From: Hymenobacter jeollabukensis
Lineage (GTDB): Bacteria > Bacteroidota > Bacteroidia > Cytophagales > Hymenobacteraceae
Direction: 5' to 3'
Length of the DNA stretch: 64,000 bases
Assembly (NCBI RefSeq): GCF_005771675.1
Contig: NZ_VAJM01000001.1
Coordinates: forward strand, 682,001 to 746,000
In this document: positions 50,954-59,062 of the stretch, one piece after another
How the letters are laid out: the number at the start of each line of letters is the position of its first letter
Numbering within the stretch: the stretch's first letter is position 1
Notes under the pieces: model-generated
Databases searched by the model: none
What the model was told of the DNA's origin: nothing
Seen by the model: only the letters and a program-made list of their open reading frames with translations
Position numbers and translations under genes: made by a program

Positions 50954-51592
50954 ATGGCCGCTTTCCTCCCCTCTGCTCCCCTCCCCGACCTGCCCAAGAT
51001 TATCATGGGCGTGGACCCCGGCACCCAGATTATGGGTTACGCCGTGATTGAGGTTACCGGGCAGCGCGTGCAGGTGCTGCGCTACGACGTCATCAATCTC
51101 AAGGCGTTTGGGTCCAATCACGCCGTAAAGCTAAAGAAGATCTTCGACCGCATGATCGAGCTGATCGAGGAGTTCCTGCCCGACGAGCTGGCCATCGAAG
51201 CGCCCTTCTACGGGGCCAACGTGCAGAGTATGTTGAAGCTAGGCCGAGCGCAAGGCGTGGCCATTGCCGCCTGCCTCTCCCGCCAGATTCCCTACGTGGA
51301 ATACGCCCCTACCAAGGTCAAGCAGTCGGTCACCGGCTCGGGCGCGGCCAGCAAGGAGCAGGTGGCGGCCATGCTGCGCCAGACCCTGAACCTGTCCGCG
51401 GAGGATGCGCCGAAATTTTTCGACGCCACCGACGCGCTGGCCGTGGCCATGTGCCACCACCACCAGAAGGGTAACAACGTGCAGGCCGGCGGCAAGAGCT
51501 GGGGGAAGTTTCTGGCCGACAACCCCGGCAAGCTGGCCGCGCCGGTGGCCGGCAAAAAAGCCGTGGCCGCCCGCAAGAAGCCGGCGGCCTAG
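50954..51592 (+). CDS. ruvC: Holliday junction resolvase RuvC
   Basis: Structure-specific endonuclease that cuts Holliday junctions with RuvAB at the end of recombination. The RNase H-like catalytic residues are D21 (GVDPGTQ), E82 (AIEAPF) and D160 (ATDALAVAMCHH, with a nearby His). The length is 212 residues, including a basic Lys/Ala-rich tail of about 35 residues after the core. ATG 50954; MAAFLPSAPLPD adds a short N-terminal extension. The gene is divergent from the LPG-synthase-type gene and convergent with the DUF5071-like gene. Confidence 0.96.
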   Translation: MAAFLPSAPLPDLPKIIMGVDPGTQIMGYAVIEVTGQRVQVLRYDVINLKAFGSNHAVKLKKIFDRMIELIEEFLPDELAIEAPFYGANVQSMLKLGRAQGVAIAACLSRQIPYVEYAPTKVKQSVTGSGAASKEQVAAMLRQTLNLSAEDAPKFFDATDALAVAMCHHHQKGNNVQAGGKSWGKFLADNPGKLAAPVAGKKAVAARKKPAA

Positions 51593-51600
51593 CCCCTCGG

Positions 51601-52014
51601 TCAAAGCCCTATTTCGTCGAGCAGGAGGCGGGCCCGCTCGGCTGCCTGCTCACCGGGCGCGGGCTGCTGCGCTAGGCGGCGCAGCTCGCGCACCAGCTCC
51701 TGATCAACGTGCGCCCGCAGCACCGGCCCCACGACGAGGCTTAGTAGGAAGTACTGCCAGTTGGCATCATGCCCGCGCAGCACCTTGAGCACCGCCGGCC
51801 GAATGGCCTGGAAGTGCTGGGCCAGCACTTCGCCCACGCCCCGGGTGATGGCCGAGTTGCCGGTTCGCGTCCAGGCCAGCAGCTCGTCGAGCACGACCAG
51901 CACCTGATCTTCGCTAGCGCGGCGCAGGTTGTGCACGGCCTGGTAATCGGTTTCGTCAACCGGTACGATGCGCCGGGGATTCAGCGCCGCGGCTGATTTA
52001 TTTATGGTATCCAT
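51601..52014 (-). CDS. DUF5071-like helical protein
   Basis: A 137-residue cytoplasmic protein. The region from about residue 40 (LDELLAWTRTGNSAI) to 125 (LRRLAQQPAPGEQAAE) fits the DUF5071 pattern: a HEAT-like pair of helices, then GHDANWQYFLLSLVVGPV and an 'RxLAxxPxxxE' end. The function of this family is unknown. ATG 52014 is preferred to the frame start at 52059. It ends 9 bp from the ruvC stop, tail to tail. Confidence 0.6.
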   Translation of the reverse strand: MDTINKSAAALNPRRIVPVDETDYQAVHNLRRASEDQVLVVLDELLAWTRTGNSAITRGVGEVLAQHFQAIRPAVLKVLRGHDANWQYFLLSLVVGPVLRAHVDQELVRELRRLAQQPAPGEQAAERARLLLDEIGL

Positions 52015-52168
52015 TGATTGTGTGGACTGAGAATTGGGCTGGGGCCACCCCTGCAACATTCATTTCCCCCGCGCCTCGGGCCCCAAAAGTCGCAATTGCT
52101 GGCGGATTGGCGGCTGACGGGGGCGTATTCGGGCGGCGGAAGACGGTTACTTGGCTCGAAAGCGCATC

Positions 52169-52576
52169 TTACATAGCTCGGCCCCAGGCCACAACGAAGA
52201 AAACCACCGTCAGGTACGCCCAGAGCAGGGCAAAAACAACGTGGACGACGGTTTCGAAGCGGCGGCCCCGCCATAGTGCCGGCGAATAGCCCACAAACTG
52301 CACCAGCAGGCGCGCCAGCCAGAACAGGCCCAGCCCCAGGCAAACTCTGCGGCCCAGCGCGGTGGCGACCAGTTCAGGCGCGCTCGTCAGGCACAGCAAC
52401 CCCATCAGCAGCACTCCCAGGGCCACGAACAGGGTGTGGATGTACATCATCTGCCGGTTGATCAGGCTCAGCGTCCGCAGCTCACCGGCCCAGTTGAAGT
52501 AGCGCGGAAAGCCGGCGTGGGCCACGGCCAGCAGCAGCAACAGCAAGCCCAGCAGCCTAACCTGCAGAATCAGCAT
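52169..52576 (-). CDS. Small four-helix membrane protein
   Basis: A 135-residue inner-membrane protein with four hydrophobic helices and little else: LLGLLLLLLAVAH, MMYIHTLFVALGVLLMGLL, CLGLGLFWLARLLVQF and FALLWAYLTVVFFVVAW. Charged residues sit in short loops (RQMM, WRGRRFE). No family is recognised. Its ATG (52576) overlaps the end of the methyltransferase gene by 20 bp, so it is the last gene of the PhzF operon. It may act with the DoxX-like and methyltransferase membrane proteins; this is inferred from position only. Confidence 0.7.
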   Translation of the reverse strand: MLILQVRLLGLLLLLLAVAHAGFPRYFNWAGELRTLSLINRQMMYIHTLFVALGVLLMGLLCLTSAPELVATALGRRVCLGLGLFWLARLLVQFVGYSPALWRGRRFETVVHVVFALLWAYLTVVFFVVAWGRAM

Positions 52577-53321
52577 GGGTAAGGGTAAAAACGGCTACGA
52601 AAGGAGTGATTTTCTGCTCTTGCAGCACCCGCAGGCCCGCCCGCCCAAACACGCGCCGCCAGCACCGCCGCGAGTAAAAGTGAAACGCCCCAACGTTGTA
52701 GGCCAGCAAGTTGGCCGCGTCGCGCAGGTGCTCTACCACCACGATACGCCCGCCGGGCCGGGTGATGCGGCCGGCTTCGCGAAAGAACGCGGTGCGCTCG
52801 GCTTCGCTGCGGATTTCGTGAGCGGCCAGCATCAGCAGCACCAGGTCAGCGGCGTCAGCGGGCAGGGGCAGCCGGCCCGTGGGCACCGCCCGGGTGCCGG
52901 GAAAGGCCGGGTAGGCCCGCCGCGCCCGGCGAATGGCCAATTCGGTGTGGGCGGCGGGGTCGTAAAAGTCCAGCACCGCGAGCGAGGCCGGCCGCAGGTA
53001 CTGCAGCAGCAGGTGGCTGCTTTCGTCGAAACCCGCATGGATGTTGACTACGGCTGCCGGGTGCGGCGGGGCGGCTTCGCGCAGCCAGGCCAGCTGGTAG
53101 AGCCCCGAGCCATCGTACACGTAGGCCGACACGAGCAGCGAAACCAGCGTGGCCGCGGCAATGCCCAGGGCGGCCAGTTGGGGCCAGGGGCCCAGCGGCT
53201 GGTTTGGCCAGGCCCGCAGCAGCAATAGCGACGCACAGGCGGCCCCGGCTCCGGCGTAGAAGTGCCAGTTGAAGCGCACGATGTTCCAGGTGCCTTCCCA
53301 GGGCCTTCTTACCCTTTCCAT
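52557..53321 (-). CDS. Membrane-anchored class I SAM methyltransferase-like protein
   Basis: A 254-residue protein. Two N-terminal helices (about 18-35 and 50-68) precede a Rossmann methyltransferase-like domain: VVNIHAGFDESS in place of the glycine-rich SAM motif, then VLDFYDP, ADLVLLMLAAHEIRSE and GRITRPGGRIVVVEHLRD. The later motifs are good, but motif I lacks the usual GxGxG, so SAM binding is not certain. The late motif HxIR/EH resembles small-molecule methylases. ATG 53321 overlaps the DUF2071 gene by 13 bp. Confidence 0.75.
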   Translation of the reverse strand: MERVRRPWEGTWNIVRFNWHFYAGAGAACASLLLLRAWPNQPLGPWPQLAALGIAAATLVSLLVSAYVYDGSGLYQLAWLREAAPPHPAAVVNIHAGFDESSHLLLQYLRPASLAVLDFYDPAAHTELAIRRARRAYPAFPGTRAVPTGRLPLPADAADLVLLMLAAHEIRSEAERTAFFREAGRITRPGGRIVVVEHLRDAANLLAYNVGAFHFYSRRCWRRVFGRAGLRVLQEQKITPFVAVFTLTHADSAG

Positions 53322-54037
53322 TGCTCGATGCGGCCTTTCTGCCAGTGGTAGGGAATGTTTTCGGTGACGAAGGCACTGGCCAGGGTCAGTGGCTCCGTGG
53401 TCAGCTGCGCCAGAAACGGCACCTCGGCCGCCACTACCCGCACGGGCTGCGGCGCCCACTCTTCGCGTCGGCCCTGCACGATGACGACCTGCCGCTCGGG
53501 GGCGTGGTAAGAAAACGTGAACGGCAGCGGCCCGGCGTAGCGGCGGGCCTGCGCCCAGTCGGCAAAGGGCGAACCGGGCGGTAGTGCTGGTGCCGCTTCG
53601 GCGTGGTCGACCACAATATCGAGCCCCGACTGGGTGGAGTGAATGCGTTGCCGGCTGCCGGCAGCGTGCTGCTGAATATCCACCGTAACGTAGCCGTAGC
53701 TGGTAAACATGTTGCCCAGCAAGGTCATGCGCCGCCGGTCCGTTTCGGAGCGCAGGATGTAGAGGCCGCGCAGCCGCTTGCCGGCCGCGGAAGTGTAGCG
53801 CACCAGCAGCCGGTAGCCGATCAGAAAGAAATCCTGCCCCAGCCAAGCCGGCAGGCCGCGGGGGCGCAGCTGGCGCGTCTGCACCAGGGCCACCGCCACG
53901 AAGCCCCGCCCGTCGAGGGCATTGAGCGTGAGGCAGGGGGGCAGCAGCGGCTGCAGCGCGGCGGCGGGGGCGGCGTAGGTCAGCACGGTGGTGCGGGCCA
54001 GCAGGGCCTCCACGGCGAAGGGATGGTGGTGCAGCAT
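53309..54037 (-). CDS. DUF2071-family protein
   Basis: A 242-residue protein of the YqjF/DUF2071 (acetoacetate decarboxylase-like beta-barrel) group. Features are LLPPCLTLNALDGRGFVAVALV, GYRLLVRYTSAAGKRLRGLYILRS and VTVDIQQHA; individual segments are typical of DUF2071 (P-x-x-L-x-x-D, 'RGL-IL-S'). Function unknown. ATG 54037 shares one base with the stop of the DoxX-like gene (TGATG). It belongs to a tightly overlapping operon starting with phzF. Confidence 0.75.
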   Translation of the reverse strand: MLHHHPFAVEALLARTTVLTYAAPAAALQPLLPPCLTLNALDGRGFVAVALVQTRQLRPRGLPAWLGQDFFLIGYRLLVRYTSAAGKRLRGLYILRSETDRRRMTLLGNMFTSYGYVTVDIQQHAAGSRQRIHSTQSGLDIVVDHAEAAPALPPGSPFADWAQARRYAGPLPFTFSYHAPERQVVIVQGRREEWAPQPVRVVAAEVPFLAQLTTEPLTLASAFVTENIPYHWQKGRIEQWKG

Positions 54038-54447
54038 CAGCGGCGTGCGGCCTGGGGCGCGGGCAGCCGAAACCCGTAATAATAAAGTCCGAGCACAAAC
54101 AGAACGGCAAACACCAAGTTCAGCCGGCCCCAGAGCAGCAGGTCGGGCGCCAGGGCGTATTCCAGCGCGTTCATCAGCAGCACCAGGACCATCTGCGTCA
54201 GTACGCACAGCCGCCGCCGGATGCCGCTGAGCACCCACACGGCCATGCCGATTTCGGCCAGCCCGATCAGGCGGGTGAGCGGCCCGGCGTATTCAGCGCC
54301 CAGGATGCGGGCCACGATTTGCTGATGGCGGGGCACCAGCAGCAGCACCTTGCACAATAGCCCGTTAACGAGCCACACAGCCGCCAGGGCGTAGGTCAGC
54401 AGGGCGTACAGCCGATTCGACGCCGGTTTTGCCGCGCCGCTCACCAC
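54037..54447 (-). CDS. DoxX-like small membrane protein
   Basis: A 136-residue protein with four helices of the DoxX/DoxD type (LLTYALAAVWLVNGLLCKV, GLAEIGMAVWVLSGI, LTQMVLVLLMNALEYAL, LVFAVLFVLGLYYYGF). Some family members take part in thiosulfate oxidation or redox balance; this cannot be decided here. Two GTG codons at 54447 and 54444 are candidate starts; the second gives the common GTGA overlap with the stop of phzF. Confidence 0.78.
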   Translation of the reverse strand: MVSGAAKPASNRLYALLTYALAAVWLVNGLLCKVLLLVPRHQQIVARILGAEYAGPLTRLIGLAEIGMAVWVLSGIRRRLCVLTQMVLVLLMNALEYALAPDLLLWGRLNLVFAVLFVLGLYYYGFRLPAPQAARR

Positions 54448-55241
54448 TCGATTTCGCCCTTCAGGTAGGTCACCGCCGCGCCGCTCATCAGCACCCGCTC
54501 GCCGCGCAGCTCACACCACAGGTCACCGCCCCGGGCCGATACCTGCCGGGCGCGCAGCTCGGTTTTGCCCAGGCGCTCGGCCCAGTACGGCACCAGTTGG
54601 GTGTGGGCCGAGCCGGTGACGGGGTCTTCGGGCACGCCCACGCGGGGGCCGAAAAAGCGCGACACGAAGTCGATTTCGCCGCTGCCGGGCGCCGTGACGA
54701 TGATGCCGCGGTACTCGACTTTGGCCAGGTGCTGCATGTGGGGGCGCAGGGCGCGCACTTCGGCCTCGGTGTCGAACACGGCAATCAGGTCGGGGCCGGC
54801 GAGGATGCGCAGGGGCGTGGCCCGCAGCCCGTCGATGAGGCCGTCGGGGTGCTGGGTGAGGGGCTGGGGCGGCTGGGCTGGGAAGTCGAGGGTGAGGCGG
54901 CCGGTGTGCGGCTGCTGGCGCACGTGCAGCGGGCCGCTCTTGGAGTGGAAGGTTAGCTCGGCGGCGGTGGCCCCGAGGTGGCGAAACAGCACGTGGGCCG
55001 TGGCCAGGGTGGCGTGGCCGCACAGGGCGACTTCCACGGCGGGCGTAAACCAGCGCAGCTCGTACTCGGCCGCGGTGCCGGCGCGGGGCACGAAAAAGGC
55101 GGTTTCGGCCAGGTTGTTTTCGGCCGCAATGGCCTGCATGGTATCAGCGGGCAGCCACTCCTGGAGCGGGCACACGGCGGCCGGGTTGCCGGCAAAGACG
55201 TGGTCGGTGAAGGCGTCGACCTGGTAAAGCGGAAGCGTCAT
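54441..55241 (-). CDS. PhzF-family isomerase/epimerase
   Basis: A 266-residue protein of the PhzF/diaminopimelate-epimerase-like fold. The catalytic Glu is about residue 46 (NNLAETAFF) and FTPAVEVALCGHATLA is the family signature with a glycine-rich loop. The late VGVPEDPVTGSAHTQL motif (here GVPEDPVTG) is also present. PhzF enzymes isomerise small acids or amino acids; there are no phenazine genes here, so substrate is unknown. ATG 55241. First gene of the five-gene operon running left to 52169. Confidence 0.93.
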   Translation of the reverse strand: MTLPLYQVDAFTDHVFAGNPAAVCPLQEWLPADTMQAIAAENNLAETAFFVPRAGTAAEYELRWFTPAVEVALCGHATLATAHVLFRHLGATAAELTFHSKSGPLHVRQQPHTGRLTLDFPAQPPQPLTQHPDGLIDGLRATPLRILAGPDLIAVFDTEAEVRALRPHMQHLAKVEYRGIIVTAPGSGEIDFVSRFFGPRVGVPEDPVTGSAHTQLVPYWAERLGKTELRARQVSARGGDLWCELRGERVLMSGAAVTYLKGEIEW

Positions 55242-55536
55242 GGCGAAGCGGATGAGGAGGGCGGGCGGAATTCGCGGCGGGCTAAGCTACTAAATCCGGT
55301 TATCCAGCGCGCCATTACCGCCAATGGCCGCGGCGTCGCGCCGGCGGATGCGCCCCGTCCTGGATCAGCCGCTAAGCAGAAACCCAATCCATTATGAAAA
55401 AATTATCAATCTTATTATCAAGTACATAACACATTTATTTTAGCTCGCGCAACCCGTTGGCCACTCGGCTGGTCATGGCTGCAGAACCCCGAATCTGGCC
55501 TTTTGCCGCTGCTCTTCTGCTCTTCCGCCTCCGCGC
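55242..55536. other. Divergent gap with an AT-rich patch
   Basis: This 295-bp gap separates phzF from the ECF sigma gene. An AT-rich stretch at about 55392-55445 (AAAAAATTATCAATC and TTTATTTTAG) stands out from the high-GC surroundings and is the likely promoter area, but no exact TAnnTTTG box is seen. Confidence 0.4.
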
Positions 55537-56091
55537 ATGGCTTTATCACTTGAGGACATCCTGGCCGGCTGCCGGCGGGGCCAGTCGGGGGCACAACGGG
55601 CGCTGTATCAGCACCTGGCGTACCCGCTGATGGGAGTGTGCCTGCGCTACTGCCCCTCGCGGGCCGAAGCCGAGGATGCCCTGCAGAACGCCTTCATCAA
55701 GATTTTCACCAACCTGCACCAGTTCAACGACAAAGGTCCTTTCGAGGCCTGGGCCCGGCGCATTGCCGTCACCACGGCCATCAATGCCTACCACCAGCGC
55801 CAGCAGCGCGGGCCGCACGTGGAGTACGACGACGCCCCGGAAGTGGCTCACCCCGACGGCACGCCCCTGGAACAACTATCGGCCGACGACCTCATGCGCG
55901 TGCTCCACACCTTGCCCCTGGGCTACCGTACCGTGCTGAACCTCTACGCGGTGGAGGGCTACTCCCACGCCGAAATAGCCGAAATGCTCGGCATCTCGGA
56001 GGGCACCAGCAAGTCGCAGCTGGCCCGCGCCCGCCGCCTGCTCGAATCCAAATTGTCACTTCCTACGCCCAGCCGGCTAGCCACCAAATGA
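55537..56091 (+). CDS. ECF-type RNA polymerase sigma factor
   Basis: A 184-residue sigma-70 family factor with region 2 (residues about 20-85, YCPSRAEAEDALQNAFIKIF and FEAWARRIAVTTAINAY) and region 4 (about 115-170, LPLGYRTVLNLYAVEGYSHAEIAEML, with the HTH GISEGTSKSQLARARRLL). It directs transcription in response to an envelope signal. Its stop overlaps the ATG of the next gene (ATGA), so it is translationally coupled to the anti-sigma/outer-membrane barrel fusion, its likely regulator. Confidence 0.94.
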   Translation: MALSLEDILAGCRRGQSGAQRALYQHLAYPLMGVCLRYCPSRAEAEDALQNAFIKIFTNLHQFNDKGPFEAWARRIAVTTAINAYHQRQQRGPHVEYDDAPEVAHPDGTPLEQLSADDLMRVLHTLPLGYRTVLNLYAVEGYSHAEIAEMLGISEGTSKSQLARARRLLESKLSLPTPSRLATK

Positions 56092-57923
56092 CCGAACGCG
56101 AACCAGATCATCTTTTCGAGGAGCTGCGCCGCAAGTTGGAGGACTACGGCAGCCATCCTTCGCCCGACGTGTGGGCGGGCCTGGAGCAGCACCTGGCGGC
56201 CCCGGCCGCTCCCACCCGGGCGCAGCGTTGGCAACGCTGGCTGCTGGTAGCGGCCTGCTTGCTGCTCGTCGGCGTGCCCGCGGCGCTGTGGCAGCGCCTG
56301 AGTCCCGCACCGCCCTTGGCCGCCCGGCAAACGGCGCGCCCAGAGCGCGCGGGGGGTACGGCGGCATCATCGGCTTCTTCGGCAGCTGAACGCGCCGGGA
56401 CGGCCTCCTCAATTTCGTCGGCGCCGCGCCCGGGTGCTGCGGGCGCACCAGTGTCCCGCCCGGCTGGTTCCAGTCAATCGTCTTTGGCAGAGTCCGCGCC
56501 ACCCGCTCTGGCTACCAAGCCCGCTTCGGCAAGCGCCGGCGGCGCATTGGCCACGCCGCCGCTGGTGGAGCCGTCCCAGCAGCTGTCGTCGGGTGCCCAA
56601 ACACGCGAGGCGCGTGCTCGAGCGGCTACAGCATCTTACGCCTCAACCGCTCGGGCTGGCATTGCGCGCCCCGGGCGACGGGCGCGGCGGCAAGCAGTAG
56701 CCCTCGTCATTGCCGGCTCCGGCTCGCGCCAGCCCGTGTCGCGCCGGGCCGTGTCGCGCCGGGCCGCTGCCGAAGCGCGCACCACGGGCAGCTCGACGAC
56801 TGTGGGCCGTACGCCTTCGGCCACCAACTCCTCGCCGGCGGCCCTGGAAGCCGCTCAGTCAGGCGGTGTTTTGGCGGGCGGGCCGACAACTCGCGCTGCC
56901 GCGCAGCAGACCACCCTTGGGACGAAAGAGCTTACTAGCAGCGCCCCAGCCACAGCGGCGCTGCCGGGTGTCGGCGCTGGCAATGCCCCGGGCAACAACA
57001 GCAACTCCGCCGCTGCCCAGCAGCCGAACGACGGCCAATTCTCCGGCTCAGTCGGACTTCCCGCGGCGGCGCTGGCCTCCTCGCCGGGCATTACCGAAAG
57101 CCTCTCTTGGCGCCACGCCGCGCTGCAGTTGCCGGCCTCGCCCCTGCCCACGCCGCTGGCGGGCGTGCCCACCACGCCGCTGCCCTTGCCCACACCCACG
57201 CGCCCCAGCCGCTGGAGCCTGGCGGTGCAGGCCGGGCCCGCCCTCACCTACCGCCTGTTGGGCGCGGCAACGGACAGCGCCGGCCCGGGCCTGAGCCGGC
57301 TGGAGCGGCCGGCCCTGGGCTACGCGGGGCAGTTGCAGGTGGGCTACGCGGCCACCCCCCGGCTGCGCCTGAGCACGGGCCTGGGCTACGTCGAATACGC
57401 GACGCACTTCAATGCCGTGGTCACGGCGGCGCGGGTGCAAACCTTCACCAGCCGCAGGGTGCAGGTGTTCAGCAACGGCACCCGCCGCGACACGCTCGTC
57501 TTCGTGACCAGCCACGACTCCATCGTGGGAACTACGCGAACCAGCTTGCGCCAGCGCGACACCTACCGCTACCTCACCGTGCCGCTGCAAGCGCGGCTGC
57601 GCCTGGGCACGGCGGGCCGCTGGTCGTACGACGTGCTGGCCGGCGCGGCGCTGGGCCTCTACCTGGGCGGGCGCACCACCCAGGGCAGTTCAGCCTGCGC
57701 CTGCGAGCAAATCAGCTGGCGCCCCGGCAATAGTCCGTTTCGGGTAGCTACGGCCCTGCTGACGGTGGGCGCCGCCGCCGAATACGAGCTGCGCCCGGGC
57801 TGGCACGTGCTGCTGCAGCCGGTGTTGCAGCAGGCCCTGCACTCCATCAGCGAATCTCCGCGGCCCGCGCGCCGCCCCTTGGGCTTGTCGGTGCAGACCG
57901 GTATGCGTTTCGACTTGCCCTGA
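56088..57923 (+). CDS. Anti-sigma-like/transmembrane/outer-membrane beta-barrel fusion
   Basis: A 611-residue protein that appears to cross the envelope. Residues 1-48 are a charged cytoplasmic segment (DHLFEELRRKLEDY, PDVWAGLEQHL) as in Bacteroidota anti-sigma-type proteins. Residues 50-67 are a membrane helix. A long Ser/Ala/Pro/Thr/Gly-rich, disordered region (about 70-360) follows, and from about 370 a PorT/OmpX-like beta-barrel domain (WSLAVQAGPALTYRLLG to GLSVQTGMRFDLP) with alternating strands. A signal at the outer membrane could be passed through the linker to the sigma factor encoded just upstream. ATG 56088 overlaps the sigma gene stop. The barrel's amphipathic strand pattern is seen; function is inferred. 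Confidence 0.78.
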   Translation: MTEREPDHLFEELRRKLEDYGSHPSPDVWAGLEQHLAAPAAPTRAQRWQRWLLVAACLLLVGVPAALWQRLSPAPPLAARQTARPERAGGTAASSASSAAERAGTASSISSAPRPGAAGAPVSRPAGSSQSSLAESAPPALATKPASASAGGALATPPLVEPSQQLSSGAQTREARARAATASYASTARAGIARPGRRARRQAVALVIAGSGSRQPVSRRAVSRRAAAEARTTGSSTTVGRTPSATNSSPAALEAAQSGGVLAGGPTTRAAAQQTTLGTKELTSSAPATAALPGVGAGNAPGNNSNSAAAQQPNDGQFSGSVGLPAAALASSPGITESLSWRHAALQLPASPLPTPLAGVPTTPLPLPTPTRPSRWSLAVQAGPALTYRLLGAATDSAGPGLSRLERPALGYAGQLQVGYAATPRLRLSTGLGYVEYATHFNAVVTAARVQTFTSRRVQVFSNGTRRDTLVFVTSHDSIVGTTRTSLRQRDTYRYLTVPLQARLRLGTAGRWSYDVLAGAALGLYLGGRTTQGSSACACEQISWRPGNSPFRVATALLTVGAAAEYELRPGWHVLLQPVLQQALHSISESPRPARRPLGLSVQTGMRFDLP

Positions 57924-57956
57924 TTTTTCGTTCACTCCTTCATCCTAATCCCCTTT

Positions 57957-58931
57957 ATGAAACTCAACCTGATCTGCTCGCTACTGGCGGGTGGCCTACT
58001 CTTCGCGGCCTGTTCCAAAGACCAAATCGACTGCACACCCGCCCCGACCGATGACCACGAGGTGCTGACCAACGCCTCGCTGACCAACTCCTTCGTGCGC
58101 AAATACGAAGCCCCGGCGCAGAGCTTCACGGTGAACCCGGCGCCGGGGGCCACCGCCAGCTTCGTCACGGCCAAGGGCGCCCGCGTGACGGTGCCTTACG
58201 GGGCCTTCGTGCAGGCCGATGGCGTGACGCCCGCCACCGGGGCCGTGCAGTTGACCGTGCGCGAAATTCTGCGCAAGCCCGACATGGTGCTCAGCGCCAT
58301 GCCGACGGTGTCGAACGGGGAAATCCTGGTATCGGGCGGGCAGTATTACCTGCGCGCCACCCAGAACAACGCGCGGCTGCGGCTGAAGCCCTCGGCGCGG
58401 CTCTACATCAAGGCGCCCAACCCCGTCGGGCAGCCCGACTACGCCATGCGCCTGTTCTTCGGCTCGCCCATGGCCAACGGCAGCGTCAACTGGACGCCGC
58501 AGCCGCAGCAGAACCCCTCGACCATCAGCGTCGACAGCCTGGGGCAAGGCAATTTTTACAACCTCACGCTCAACAACGACTCGCTGGGCTGGATTAACTG
58601 CGACCGGTTTGCCAACATCAACCCCAAAACCACGGTGACGGCCACCATTGCCGTGCCCGCGGCCGAGGTGGAACCGGGCAACACGATGGTGTTCTGGGTG
58701 TTCAACAGCATCAACTCGGTGGCCCGCGGCTACGTGACGACGGGCCAGAACACGGTGACCACGCCCAACATGCCGGTGGGGCTGTCGGTGACGGCGGTGG
58801 TCATCCGCTTGGTCAACGGGCAGTATTACTTCGGCAAACAGACGGCCACGGTGGCGGCCAACCAGCAGTATGCGCCGACGCTGCGCGCCCTGAGCGAAGC
58901 CGACCTACTGGCCGAGGTGCAGCAACTATAG
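57957..58931 (+). CDS. Hypothetical lipoprotein downstream of the sigma system
   Basis: A 324-residue predicted lipoprotein (signal LICSLLAGGLLFAAC, lipidated Cys19). The mature sequence is beta-rich: it contains VTVPYGAFV and GAVQLTVREI, reminiscent of ZU5-like or DUF-type adhesion modules in which a 'P-x-G-AF' strand is typical, and later NTMVFWVFN. No catalytic residues are recognised. Located 33 bp after the barrel fusion gene on the same strand, it is likely co-expressed and could be a target or part of the envelope signalling unit. Confidence 0.7.
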   Translation: MKLNLICSLLAGGLLFAACSKDQIDCTPAPTDDHEVLTNASLTNSFVRKYEAPAQSFTVNPAPGATASFVTAKGARVTVPYGAFVQADGVTPATGAVQLTVREILRKPDMVLSAMPTVSNGEILVSGGQYYLRATQNNARLRLKPSARLYIKAPNPVGQPDYAMRLFFGSPMANGSVNWTPQPQQNPSTISVDSLGQGNFYNLTLNNDSLGWINCDRFANINPKTTVTATIAVPAAEVEPGNTMVFWVFNSINSVARGYVTTGQNTVTTPNMPVGLSVTAVVIRLVNGQYYFGKQTATVAANQQYAPTLRALSEADLLAEVQQL

Positions 58932-59022
58932 ATTCCGGTGGCGGGCGGCGGGTTTGCAACCGTTGACCACCCGCGCGCCTTCTATTCTTAACGCTTCTAT
59001 TTTTTCCCTAACGCATGCCCGT

Positions 59023-59052
59023 GAAAAGCCGCCCTGGGTGGGGCGGCTTTTC
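59023..59052. terminator. Bidirectional intrinsic terminator
   Basis: A perfect 12-bp stem (59023-59034 with 59041-59052) flanked by an A-run on the left and a T-run on the right, between the convergent lipoprotein and hutI genes. Confidence 0.85.
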
Positions 59053-59062
59053 TGCTTATCGG

